A stretch of DNA of 64,000 bases, taken from positions 1 to 64,000 of the forward strand of contig JACKHZ010000008.1 in the NCBI GenBank assembly GCA_020638735.1, given 5' to 3'. The stretch comes from Planctomycetota bacterium (GTDB taxonomy: Bacteria; Planctomycetota; UBA1135; UBA2386). The notes beneath the pieces are model-generated. The model saw nothing but the letters and a program-made list of their open reading frames with translations. It was not told where the DNA came from and made no database searches. The position numbers were made by a program, and so were the translations under genes. Positions 39,054 through 47,436 of the stretch are shown here, in pieces (position 1 is the first letter of the stretch; every line of letters begins with the position of its first letter).

Positions 39054-39142
39054 GCCCAGGTGGCGGAATTGGCAGACGCACTAGGTTCAGGTCCTAGCGG
39101 GAGTAACATCCCATGGAGGTTCAAGTCCTCTCCTGGGCACCA
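39054..39142 (+). tRNA. tRNA-Leu (anticodon CAG)
   Basis: This is a class II tRNA with a long variable arm. The acceptor stem GCCCAGG pairs with CCTGGGC, followed by ACCA with CCA encoded. The anticodon stem CTAGG/CCTAG encloses TTCAGGT, so the anticodon is CAG. The T-arm contains GTTCAAGTC. Confidence 0.95.
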
Positions 39143-39178
39143 AACCTCTGCAGCCGGCGAAGCCGGTTGCAGAGGTTT
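39142..39178 (+). terminator. Strong hairpin terminator after tRNA-Leu
   Basis: A 17-base stem (39142-39158 with 39162-39178, one G-U pair) closes a GAA loop and begins at the final A of the tRNA. The 3' arm ends in GGTTTGTTCATTT, giving a modest T-rich tail. Confidence 0.75.
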
Positions 39179-39396
39179 GTTCATTTCTGGGGGCCGGGCG
39201 CAACGCGATACGGCACGCGAGGCGCAAGCCACCCATCCGCGACGCTGCGCCGGCCCCGGAGAGCTTGGCCACCCGTGCGAGACGGAGCATCCGCTCGCTC
39301 AGGCCTCTCGCACGGCGAAGTCAGCGGCTACGCGGCTGACTGCTCGCCCCCTCCTGCTTCCTGCTGCTGTGTTTTCTTCTTCTCTGATCTCCGTCC

Positions 39397-40578
39397 ATGA
39401 CCGCGCTGCGCAGTGAAGTGAACGCCGACGTGCCGGTGGCGCGGCCGGGGGAGTTCGCGCCGCTGGTGATCGGCGACATGGTGGTCGATCCGCCGGTGGT
39501 GCTGGCGCCGATGGCGGGCATCACCAACGCGCCGTTCCGCTCGCTGTGCCGGCGGTTCTCGCAGGACCGGTGTCTGTACGTCAGCGAGATGATCACGGCG
39601 CGGGCGTTCGTCGAGGGGCACGCGCGCACGCTGCAGCTGGCGTCGTTCGGCGACGACGAGAAGACGCGGCGCAGCATCCAGCTCTACGGCACCAACCCGG
39701 AGACGCTGGCGCAGGCGGCGCGCACGCTCGCCGAGGAGTGGGGCGTGCACCACATCGACATGAACTTCGGCTGTCCGGTGCGCAAGGTCACCGCGTCGGG
39801 CGGCGGCGCGGCGATCCCGGTCAAGCCGGGGCTGCTGCGACGCATCGTGCGCAGCGTGGTGAAGAGCGCCGGCGAGGTCCCGGTGACGATCAAGTTCCGC
39901 AAGGGCATCGACGCCTCGCTGCTGACCTATCTGGAGGCCGGCCGCATCGGCGAAGGCGAGGGCGCGCGCGCCGTCGCGCTGCACGCGCGAACCGCGGCGC
40001 AGCTGTATTCGGGGCAGGCCGACTGGTCGGCGATCACGACGCTCAAGGAGACCGTCAAGACCATCCCGGTGCTCGGCAACGGCGACATCTTCGAGCCGTG
40101 GGACGCCCTGCGCATGCTGCGCGAAACCGGCTGCGACGGCGTCGTCGTCGGCCGCGGCTGCCTCGGCCGGCCGTGGTTGTTCGGCGAGCTGTGCGCGGCG
40201 CTGACCGGCGAGGAGCCGCAGTCCCCGCCCGACCTCGGCGCCGTGCTCGACACGATGACCACCCACGCCGAGCTGTTGTGCGCGTTCTTCGGCGAGAAGC
40301 ACGGCATGCAGCAGCTGCGCAAGTTCACCGGCTGGTACCTGAAGGGCTTCCCCGGCACCAAGAAGAAGCTGCCGGCGCTGCACCTGGTGAAGACGCTCGA
40401 CGAGATGAAGGCGCTGATCGCCGACCTGCCGCGCGACGTGCCGTATCCCGAGGTCGCGCTGCGCGCGCGGCGCTGCAAGGACGGCAAGACGCAGGAGGTG
40501 TCGCTGCCGCAGGGCTTCCTCGAAGCGCGGGACGAGGACCTCGTGATCGACGACCCCGAACACGTCGACGGAGGCTGA
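39397..40578 (+). CDS. tRNA-dihydrouridine synthase (DusB-like)
   Basis: This is a 393-residue FMN enzyme that reduces uridine to dihydrouridine in tRNA D-loops. VVLAPMAGITNAPFRSLCRR is the family start, SIQLYGTNPE is conserved, and HHIDMNFGCPVRKVTASGGG carries the catalytic Cys. KFRKGID, HARTAAQLYSGQADW and LGNGDIFEP are FMN-site motifs, and GVVVGRGCLGRPWLFGEL is typical of DusB. The helical C-terminal domain is present and is somewhat extended. The gene follows tRNA-Leu by 254 bases. The ATG at 39397 is well placed. Confidence 0.93.
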   Translation: MTALRSEVNADVPVARPGEFAPLVIGDMVVDPPVVLAPMAGITNAPFRSLCRRFSQDRCLYVSEMITARAFVEGHARTLQLASFGDDEKTRRSIQLYGTNPETLAQAARTLAEEWGVHHIDMNFGCPVRKVTASGGGAAIPVKPGLLRRIVRSVVKSAGEVPVTIKFRKGIDASLLTYLEAGRIGEGEGARAVALHARTAAQLYSGQADWSAITTLKETVKTIPVLGNGDIFEPWDALRMLRETGCDGVVVGRGCLGRPWLFGELCAALTGEEPQSPPDLGAVLDTMTTHAELLCAFFGEKHGMQQLRKFTGWYLKGFPGTKKKLPALHLVKTLDEMKALIADLPRDVPYPEVALRARRCKDGKTQEVSLPQGFLEARDEDLVIDDPEHVDGG

Positions 40579-40605
40579 CCCGGCGCGCCCTCAGGCCTCT
40601 TCCCC

Positions 40606-41106
40606 TCAGGCCTCGTCGCTGAGCCGGCCCAGCATCCCGGCATAGGCGCCCAGCACGTCGGCGACCACCTGCGCGCCGGCGAGGCCGTGCACCGGATCGT
40701 CGAGCAGCAGGTCGGCGGCGTCCTCGAGCCCGTGCCGCAGCGCCGCGTCCAACCTCTGCCTCAGCTCGCGCGACGACCAGCGGTCGCAGCGCAGCGCGGC
40801 GAGTTGGTTCTGGGCGCCGATCAGGCGGCCGACGAACGACGCCAGCGACTCCGCATCGACCGCCTCGGCGAAGCGCGGCACGACCTCGTCGTCGCCGAGC
40901 TCGAGGTGCTGGCGGGTCCGCGCCAGGACCCGGCTGCGCAGCAGCCGGCGGGCGATCTGCGCTGCACCGTGCAGCGAGACCTCGTCGTGCTCGACGTCCT
41001 TGTGCACGCCGCCCCGCGGCGGCTCGCGGCGGGACCAGTCGCGGGGCCGCTCGGGGAAGCCCCCGACGCCACCGACCGGTGCCGCGTTGGAGAGTGGATC
41101 GGCCAT
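40606..41106 (-). CDS. Hypothetical protein
   Basis: This is a 166-residue soluble protein, mainly helical after a disordered Pro/Arg-rich N-terminus (GFPERPRDWSRREPPRGG). The centre reads VSLHGAAQIARRLLRSRVLA and the C-terminus ends in VVADVLGAYAGMLGRLSDEA. It has no signal peptide or membrane helix. I do not recognise it. It may start at ATG 41106 or five codons earlier. It is convergent with dus and divergent from the Kelch gene. Confidence 0.65.
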   Translation of the reverse strand: MADPLSNAAPVGGVGGFPERPRDWSRREPPRGGVHKDVEHDEVSLHGAAQIARRLLRSRVLARTRQHLELGDDEVVPRFAEAVDAESLASFVGRLIGAQNQLAALRCDRWSSRELRQRLDAALRHGLEDAADLLLDDPVHGLAGAQVVADVLGAYAGMLGRLSDEA

Positions 41107-41253
41107 GCGCGCGTGCTCCACTTCTCATTCTCGGACAGGCTGCGGCGAACTTGAGCACCGAGACGCCTGCCGCCGCCCGGGCTACCATTCCCCGCGGGTC
41201 TCCAGCCCGCCGGGCCGGCGACACCGCCCAGACCACCGAAGCCACCCACCTCG

Positions 41254-42813
41254 ATGACCATGCTCGCCCGCTTGCTGCCGTTCCTCTGCGCCGCGACCCC
41301 GCTGCTCGCGCAGTTCGACTACGACCTCGAGAAGCGCTCCCCGGCGCAGCTCGGCGCGACGATCGACCTCGAGGTCGTCGGCGCGCCGGCGAACTCGATC
41401 CTGCTCTACCTGGTGTCGACCAATTCCGGGCCGACGCCGCTGTCGTGGGTCGATCCGGGCGATCTGCGGGTCGCGGCGGTGGGCGTCGACCTGCTGCCGT
41501 CGCTGAGCTTCGGCATCACCAGTCCGACCGGCGGCGCGACCTACGCGGTGCCGCTGCCCAACGACCCGGCGGCCAACGGCGCGGTGTTCCACTGGCAGAG
41601 CATCCAGCTGCTGTTGGGCGCGACGTTCTTCGGCGAGATGTCCAACGACGTCGTCACCCAGTGCGGGCTGCCGCTGCAGAGCGTGCAGGCGCCGTCGTCG
41701 CTGGCCGCGGCGCGCGCCCTGTCCGCGATCGCCGTCGACGCCGACAACGACAACAGCGGCGGCGACGTGCTGATCGTCGGCGGCGGCACCGGCACGCTGA
41801 CCGCGGCGACCGGCCTCGCCTCGTCGGAGCTGTGGAGCTACCGCCGCATGCAGCGCCAGGCCGGCCCGTCGATGTCGGTCGCCCGCGCGCTGCACCTGAC
41901 CGTGCAGCTCAACGACGGCCGCACGCTGGTGATCGGTGGCGCCGACCAGAACGGCAACGTGCTGTCGTCGTGCGAGATCTACGACCCGGCGACCAACAGC
42001 TTCTCGACGACCGGCTCGATGGGCACGCCGCGCATCCTGCACGCCGCCTGCCGGCTCGCGGACGGGCGCGTCATGACCTGCGGCGGCACGTCGACGCTCG
42101 CCCCAGACCTGACCGCGGCGGTGCTCGGCACGCTCAACACCGCCGAGATCTACAACCCCGCGACCGGCACCTGGTCGGGCACCGCCAACATCGGCGGCTA
42201 CCGTCTGGCGCCGGCGTTGACGCTGCTGTCCACCGGCCAGGCGATGGTCTCGGGCGGCGTGCAGATCACCTTCCTGTTCGGCTTCCCCATCGGCGCCGGC
42301 ACCACCACCGCGGCGCAGCGCTGGAACCCGGCGACGGGCACCTGGGGCAGCGCCGCCAGCATGTCGGTGGCGCGCGCCGGGCATCACTTCAACCAGGTGA
42401 CGCTCAACGACAACCGCGTGCTGATGACCGGCGGCACCTTCCTGTCGCTGACGAGCCTCTCGCCGCTGGTCGTGAGCACCGGCACGATCGCCGGCGCCGA
42501 GGCCTACAACCCGACGAACAACACCTGGACGACCTACAACATGGCGAGCAACCGCGCCCTGCACAGCGCGACCAAGCTGCCCGACGGCCGCGTCGTGGTC
42601 TGCGGCGGCGCCCAGGGCACGCTGGACGTGCCGGTGCCGATCGACGGCGTCGAGGTGTTCAACCCGGTCAGCAACTCGTGGAGCGGCGCGCCGGCGCTGC
42701 TGCAAGCGCGCGCCAGCCACGTCGCCAGCATGATGCCGGACGGCACGCTGGTGCTGTTCGGCGGCCAGGGCAGCGCGAGCACGCTGACGTCGATCGAGAC
42801 GATCCGCTTCTGA
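41254..42813 (+). CDS. Secreted Kelch-repeat protein
   Basis: This is a 519-residue exported protein with a signal peptide (MLARLLPFLCAATPLLAQ). From about residue 150 at least five Kelch-type beta-propeller blades are visible. They repeat a pattern of 'dGrvlvxGG ... xEiYdPatxtWs': GRTLVIGGADQNG with EIYDPATNSF, GRVMTCGGT with EIYNPATGTWSG, NRVLMTGGT with EAYNPTNNTW, and GRVVVCGGA with EVFNPVSNSW. The first 130 residues are a separate beta domain. Propellers of this kind mediate binding, and no catalytic motif is seen. A surface or extracellular location is likely. Confidence 0.87.
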   Translation: MTMLARLLPFLCAATPLLAQFDYDLEKRSPAQLGATIDLEVVGAPANSILLYLVSTNSGPTPLSWVDPGDLRVAAVGVDLLPSLSFGITSPTGGATYAVPLPNDPAANGAVFHWQSIQLLLGATFFGEMSNDVVTQCGLPLQSVQAPSSLAAARALSAIAVDADNDNSGGDVLIVGGGTGTLTAATGLASSELWSYRRMQRQAGPSMSVARALHLTVQLNDGRTLVIGGADQNGNVLSSCEIYDPATNSFSTTGSMGTPRILHAACRLADGRVMTCGGTSTLAPDLTAAVLGTLNTAEIYNPATGTWSGTANIGGYRLAPALTLLSTGQAMVSGGVQITFLFGFPIGAGTTTAAQRWNPATGTWGSAASMSVARAGHHFNQVTLNDNRVLMTGGTFLSLTSLSPLVVSTGTIAGAEAYNPTNNTWTTYNMASNRALHSATKLPDGRVVVCGGAQGTLDVPVPIDGVEVFNPVSNSWSGAPALLQARASHVASMMPDGTLVLFGGQGSASTLTSIETIRF

Positions 42814-42838
42814 GCGGTCGCGTCCCGGCCCCGCGCGG

Positions 42839-43747
42839 CTAGCGCTGTGCGGGCTCCTTGACGACCGGGTTGCGCAGCACGCCGAGGCCTTCGACCTCGA
42901 CCTCCATGACGTCGCCGGGCACGACCGGCGACACGCCCTCGGGGGTGCCCATCGCGATCAGGTCGCCGGGCCGCAGCGTCGTCACGCGCGACATCGCCGC
43001 CAGCGCCTGCGCGACCGGGAACACCATCGCGCTGGTGCGCGCGTCCTGCCGCACCTCGCCGTTGACGCGCATCACGACCCGCAGGTCCGACGCGTCGATC
43101 GCGTCGCTCGGCGTCACGAACGGCCCCGTCGGGCAGAACGTGTCGATCGCCTTGGCGCGCAGCCACGGGTACTTCTGCTCGCGGTCCTGGCCCTGCAGCT
43201 TGCGCGCGGTGACGTCGTTGAGGGTCGTGTAGCCGCGCACCAGCGCCGGCGCCGTGGCCTCGGTCACGTGCTTCGCGCCGCGGTCCTGGGGGTCGGCGAA
43301 GCCGAGCACCAACGCCAACTCGGCCTCGTGGTCGACGCGCGTCTCGAGCCAGTGCGGGATCGCCACCTCGTCGCCGTGCGCGACCAGCGTGCCCGGCAGC
43401 TTGGCGAAGAAGATCGGCTCCGCGGGCGCCTCGGCGCCGAACTCGCGCGCGTGCGCGACGTAGTTCTTGGCCAGGCACAGGATGTTGCCGCCGCGCGGCA
43501 CCGGCGGCAGGAAGCGCTCGGGCGCCGGCATCTCCGCGCCGCCGGCGATGCGCGCGGCGAGGTCGTCGCGGGTCAGCGCGCCGTCGCGCAGCAACGCGAC
43601 CACGTCGACCGGGCCGAGGTCGAACCAGCGCGGCGCGGCGCCGGTCGGGTCGACCGCGCCGAGCCGGGCCACGCCGCCGCGCGCGAACCGGAACCACGCC
43701 CGGTGCCTCGGGAGCCCGGCGTGCGCCTGCGAGGTCGCGTCGCTCAC
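42839..43747 (-). CDS. Fumarylacetoacetate hydrolase family protein
   Basis: This is a 302-residue enzyme of the FAH fold, whose members cleave or decarboxylate beta-diketo acids with Mg2+. Motifs include NILCLAKNYVAHAREFG, IFFAKLPGTLVAHGDEV, the metal ligands in VDHEAELALVLG, YTTLNDVTARKLQ, KAIDTFCPTGPFV and LRPGDLIAMGTPEGVSPV. The substrate is not determinable; it resembles the 2-hydroxyhepta-2,4-diene-1,7-dioate isomerase-like group. It starts at a GTG overlapping the stop of the toroid protein gene (GTGA). Confidence 0.9.
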   Translation of the reverse strand: MSDATSQAHAGLPRHRAWFRFARGGVARLGAVDPTGAAPRWFDLGPVDVVALLRDGALTRDDLAARIAGGAEMPAPERFLPPVPRGGNILCLAKNYVAHAREFGAEAPAEPIFFAKLPGTLVAHGDEVAIPHWLETRVDHEAELALVLGFADPQDRGAKHVTEATAPALVRGYTTLNDVTARKLQGQDREQKYPWLRAKAIDTFCPTGPFVTPSDAIDASDLRVVMRVNGEVRQDARTSAMVFPVAQALAAMSRVTTLRPGDLIAMGTPEGVSPVVPGDVMEVEVEGLGVLRNPVVKEPAQR

Positions 43748-45504
43748 CGGCAGCGTTCCAGCGCGACCATCGCGTAGCAGGTGCAGAGCAGCGGCACGCT
43801 CTCCATCCAGCGGCCGTTCTCGCCGTTGACCCACGCGCCATCGGCCTGCTGCATCGACGCGAGCCTTGTGCGCAGCGCCGCTCGCCAGTCGATCTTCTGC
43901 TCCGCGCCCTTCTGCCCGTCGGCGTCGGCGGCGGCCGTCACGACCGTGTCGATGCCGGCGGAGTCGAGCGCCTGCGCCAGCAGCATGTAGCAGTAGAACA
44001 GGCCCTGGTACTTCGCCTTCTCCCCCATCGCCGGATCGGCGCCTGGGTTGACGGCGAGGTCCCAGTGCTCCTGGATCCACTTCACGGCGGCCTGCACGCG
44101 CGGGTCGTCGCCCTTGACGCCGGCCAGCGTGTAGGCCTTCAGCAGCGCGTAGGTCATCGAGCCGTAGCTGCGCGGCACGACCTTGCCGTCGGGCTGCACG
44201 AGGTAGCCGGCCGCGCTGTTGCCGGGGTAGTAGGCCGCGCCGCCGTCGTCGCCGGACACCGCCTCGACGACCGTGTCGGGCTTCTCCGGGTCCGGGATCT
44301 TGGTCGTCAGGTCGTTGCTCGCCTTGAGGTTCTGCGTGCGCTGCAGGAACACGATCGCCTTCTGCAAGGCCTCGTGGTCCTCCGGCAGCCCGCTGTCGCG
44401 CAGCGCCTGCAGCGCGAAGTGCGTGTTGCTGAGGTCGCCGCGCTGGCTGCCGCCGTAGCCGACCGAGCCGTAGTCGCGGTCGCGGCGCTGGTAGCCGGCA
44501 GCCTCGACGTTCTGGAAGCCGAGGATCGCGCGCTGCGCCTTCTGCAGCACCGCCGCGGCGTTGGGGTCGTCCGAACGCGCCAGCGCGCCGATCACCACGC
44601 AGGTCGTGTAGTTGACCTCGTCTTCGCTGAAGTTGCCGGAGTCGTCCTGCCTGGCCATCAGCCAGCGAAGGCCCTGCTCGATCGTCTGCTGCTGCGCGGC
44701 GGTGCGCATGCCGCGCGGCTTGGTCTGCAGCGCGAGCAGGCCGAAGCCGGTCAGCGCCGCCGACTCCTCGCCGCGCACGGCGAACACGCCGTCCTTCTGC
44801 TGCAGCAGGAGCCACTGGAAGGCCTTCTCCTGCTCAGGCGACCACGCCACGCCGGCGTCGCCACCGGCAGCCTGCTTGTCGAGCGCGCGGTTGGCCTCCT
44901 GACAGACGACCAGCTGCAGCAATGCGTCGGCCGCCGCCTTGCGGTCGACGCCGGCGCCGGCGGCGATCTGCGCGTCGGCGACCTTCTTGGCGTCGGCGCC
45001 GAAGTGCTGCGGCCAGCGATCGGCCTGCACCTGGTCGAGCACCGCCGCCACGCTGGCCGCGAAGCCGGGCGCGTCGCCGCCGTGGCCGGCGAGCCAGCGG
45101 CGCGCCACGGCGCACTCGGCGGCGTAGCCCTTGTCGTCCATGCGCTCGAGCGCGTCGGCGGTCCAGGCCGTGGTCGCGACGTCGCCGAAGCTGCCGTCGG
45201 CGCGCCGCTGCTGCAGCAGGTAGTCGAGCGACGGCCGCACCACCGGCCCGTCGCCGACGTGGTAGCGACGGTGGCAGTGGCCCATCGCGACCAGGATCTT
45301 GGCGGTGCTGAGCGCGTCGGCGCCGAGCACCGCGTGCGCAGCCGGATGGCCCTGGTCGAGGCGCGAGGTGTCGCGGAGCACGTCGACCAGCCGATCGACC
45401 TGGCCGCGGAAGATGTCACCGGTCTGCCGGGTCGGGGCCTGGGCCACGACGGCGCTGCCGGCGATCAGGAAGGTGAAGAACAACGATGCGGAAGTCCGCG
45501 ACAT
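43744..45504 (-). CDS. Secreted alpha/alpha-toroid protein (prenyltransferase/squalene-oxidase repeat)
   Basis: This is a 586-residue exported protein with a signal peptide (MSRTSASLFFTFLIAGSAVV). The rest is built of helical repeats of the prenyltransferase / squalene-oxidase type: YLLQQRRADGSFGDVATTAW, LRWLMARQDDSGNFSEDEVN, GYGGSQRGDLSNTHFALQAL and MQQADGAWVNGENGRWMES. These have the QxxDGxW-like turns of the alpha/alpha barrel. The catalytic DxDD of squalene-hopene cyclases is not seen and the protein is exported, so it is unlikely to be a cyclase. Similar secreted proteins of unknown function are frequent in Planctomycetota. It is coupled to the FAH-family gene. Confidence 0.85.
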   Translation of the reverse strand: MSRTSASLFFTFLIAGSAVVAQAPTRQTGDIFRGQVDRLVDVLRDTSRLDQGHPAAHAVLGADALSTAKILVAMGHCHRRYHVGDGPVVRPSLDYLLQQRRADGSFGDVATTAWTADALERMDDKGYAAECAVARRWLAGHGGDAPGFAASVAAVLDQVQADRWPQHFGADAKKVADAQIAAGAGVDRKAAADALLQLVVCQEANRALDKQAAGGDAGVAWSPEQEKAFQWLLLQQKDGVFAVRGEESAALTGFGLLALQTKPRGMRTAAQQQTIEQGLRWLMARQDDSGNFSEDEVNYTTCVVIGALARSDDPNAAAVLQKAQRAILGFQNVEAAGYQRRDRDYGSVGYGGSQRGDLSNTHFALQALRDSGLPEDHEALQKAIVFLQRTQNLKASNDLTTKIPDPEKPDTVVEAVSGDDGGAAYYPGNSAAGYLVQPDGKVVPRSYGSMTYALLKAYTLAGVKGDDPRVQAAVKWIQEHWDLAVNPGADPAMGEKAKYQGLFYCYMLLAQALDSAGIDTVVTAAADADGQKGAEQKIDWRAALRTRLASMQQADGAWVNGENGRWMESVPLLCTCYAMVALERCR

Positions 45505-45706
45505 GGCGATCTCTGGGTGGGCTCTCGGACGAGCGCTAGGTTAGGCCCGCCGGCCCGACAACGGAAACGTCTCGACGTGGTTCAGGTTCGCCGCGCCCTG
45601 ACGACGATGGCAATGGCCCCAGCGGGCCGCGTCGCCGCACCCCGGCGCCCGCTGCGCCGAAACCACTGCGGCGACGTCGCCGACGACGCTATCCTTCCTC
45701 GCCCCC

Positions 45707-46462
45707 ATGTTCCGCGACCGAACCGTCTCGCTCGTCATCCCCGCCTACAACGAGGAGGAGACGATCGGCCAGGTGGTGCAGGAGTTCCGCTCCGAGCCCC
45801 ACCTCGACGAGATCGTCGTCGTCGACAACAACTGCGTCGACCGGACCGCCGAGCTGGCGAGCGCCGCCGGCGCGCGCGTGATCGCCGAGTCGCGCAAGGG
45901 CTACGGCGCCGCGCTGACCGCCGGCATGGACGCAGCCAAGGGCGACCTGCTGGTGCTGGTCGAGGCCGACGGCAGCTTCCGCGCCCGCGACGTCGTCAAG
46001 CTGCTCTGCTACCTGGACGACGCCGGCATGGTGATGGGCACGCGCACCACCAAGCAGATGGTCCAGCAGGGCGCGAACATGCGCTTCATGCTGCGCTGGG
46101 GCAACGTGTTCATGGCCAAGTTCCTGCAGCTGTGCTGGATGCGCCCCGCCGAGCCGCGCTTCACCGACGTCGGCTGCACGTTCCGCGCGCTGAGCGCCGG
46201 GACGTGGCGCAAGATCCGCCCCCGGCTGCGCGAGACCGGCCCGGCGTTCTCGCCGGAGATGATGTGCGCGGCCCTGCAGGAGCGCTGCCGCATCATCGAG
46301 GTGCCGGTGACCTACGCGCAGCGCATGGGCGGCGAGTCGAAGCACAGCGACACCTTCTCCCGCCAGGCGCGCACGGCCTGGAAGATGTTCCGCACCATCT
46401 GCCGCAAGCGCTTCCTCGAGCGCGGCGCACCGGTGTCTGCGGCGGAGGCTCGCACGACGTGA
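45707..46462 (+). CDS. Glycosyltransferase family 2
   Basis: This is a 251-residue GT-A enzyme. SLVIPAYNEEETIGQVVQEF is the nucleotide-sugar start, EIVVVDNNCVDRTAELA follows, and VLVEADGSFRARDV carries the metal-binding acidic motif (Glu-Ala-Asp). The order resembles polyprenyl-phosphate mannosyl/glucosyl transferases (DPM1-like). However, there is no C-terminal membrane segment, so it may be a soluble sugar transferase. It overlaps the methyltransferase gene by four bases (GTGA), suggesting joint work on a surface glycan or lipid. Confidence 0.88.
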   Translation: MFRDRTVSLVIPAYNEEETIGQVVQEFRSEPHLDEIVVVDNNCVDRTAELASAAGARVIAESRKGYGAALTAGMDAAKGDLLVLVEADGSFRARDVVKLLCYLDDAGMVMGTRTTKQMVQQGANMRFMLRWGNVFMAKFLQLCWMRPAEPRFTDVGCTFRALSAGTWRKIRPRLRETGPAFSPEMMCAALQERCRIIEVPVTYAQRMGGESKHSDTFSRQARTAWKMFRTICRKRFLERGAPVSAAEARTT

Positions 46463-47370
46463 GCCCCGCGGCTTCCGAGCGCGTCGACGTCACGACGTGT
46501 CAGCTGTGCGGCAGCGCGCGGCGCGAGGAGCTGTTCCGCGACGGCCCCTACACGGTCTGCACCTGCTCCGACTGCGGGCTCGTCTACGTCACGCCGCGGC
46601 TGTTCGGCCAGGCCCTGCTCGACGTCTACGGCGCGAGCTACTGGAAGAGCGACAACCCGAAGCAGCGCGGCTACGCCGACTACGCCAAGGAGTCCGCGCT
46701 CTACCTGAAGACCTACCGCCGTCGCATGCGGCTGGTGTCGCGGTGGCTGCCCGCGCACGCACGGCTGCTCGACGTGGGCTGCGCCGCCGGCTACTTCCTG
46801 CGGGTCGCGCAGGAGCACGGCCACGACGTGCACGGCGTCGAGCTGTCGGAGCCGATCGCCGAGGAAGCGATCGCGGCGCTCGGCGCCGACCGCGTCTTCC
46901 ACGGCTTCCTCGACGACGCCGTGGCGGCGCGCGGCTGGCAGCCGCAGTCGTTCGACATGGTGACGATCTGGGACGTCATCGAGCACGTGCCGGAGCCGCA
47001 GCAGCTGCTGGCCAGCATCCGGCGGTTGCTGAAGCCTGGCGGCAAGCTGCTGCTGGAGACGCAGAACGTGCGCTCGCGGTTCGCGCGCCTGCTCGGCCCG
47101 CGCTGGCACCACTTCAAGCACGACGAGCACATCTACCACTTCTCGCCGGCGACCATCACCCGGCTGCTCGACGACTGCGGCTTCCGCGTGCGCCACCTCG
47201 GCGCCGGCTTCGCCGGCAAGTACGTGTCGTTCGGCTTCCTCGCCGAACGCGCCGGGCGGCTCGGCCGCATCCCGGCGCTGCTCGCCAGCCCGCTCGGCCT
47301 GCTGCGCGGCTGCAACGTCTACTTCAACCCGCACGACGAGCTGATCGTCGTCGCGGAGTTGAAGGACTGA
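46459..47370 (+). CDS. Class I SAM-dependent methyltransferase with N-terminal zinc ribbon
   Basis: This is a 303-residue enzyme. CQLCGS and CTCSDCGLVYV form an N-terminal four-Cys ribbon, as in sugar C-methyltransferase-like proteins. LLDVGCAAGYFLRVAQEHGH is SAM motif I, followed by VHGVELSE, FDMVTIWDVIEHVPEPQQLL and LKPGGKLLLETQN. The later IYHFSPATITRLLDDCGFRV is typical of Methyltransf_23 proteins in surface polysaccharide clusters. The GTG at 46459 overlaps the glycosyltransferase stop. The substrate is unknown. Confidence 0.88.
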   Translation: MSPAASERVDVTTCQLCGSARREELFRDGPYTVCTCSDCGLVYVTPRLFGQALLDVYGASYWKSDNPKQRGYADYAKESALYLKTYRRRMRLVSRWLPAHARLLDVGCAAGYFLRVAQEHGHDVHGVELSEPIAEEAIAALGADRVFHGFLDDAVAARGWQPQSFDMVTIWDVIEHVPEPQQLLASIRRLLKPGGKLLLETQNVRSRFARLLGPRWHHFKHDEHIYHFSPATITRLLDDCGFRVRHLGAGFAGKYVSFGFLAERAGRLGRIPALLASPLGLLRGCNVYFNPHDELIVVAELKD

Positions 47371-47436
47371 GGCCAGCGGAACCGAGCCCCGCTCGACCGG
47401 GCCCGGGTGAGCGGCGCGGCCGTGGCCGCGCCGCCG

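Noticed and set aside
39060..39416. Plus-strand frame starting MAELADALGSGPSGS
   Set aside because: It is a translation of tRNA-Leu itself, another classical artefact.
43744..45504. Squalene-hopene cyclase
   Set aside because: The protein is exported and lacks the DxDD catalytic motif.
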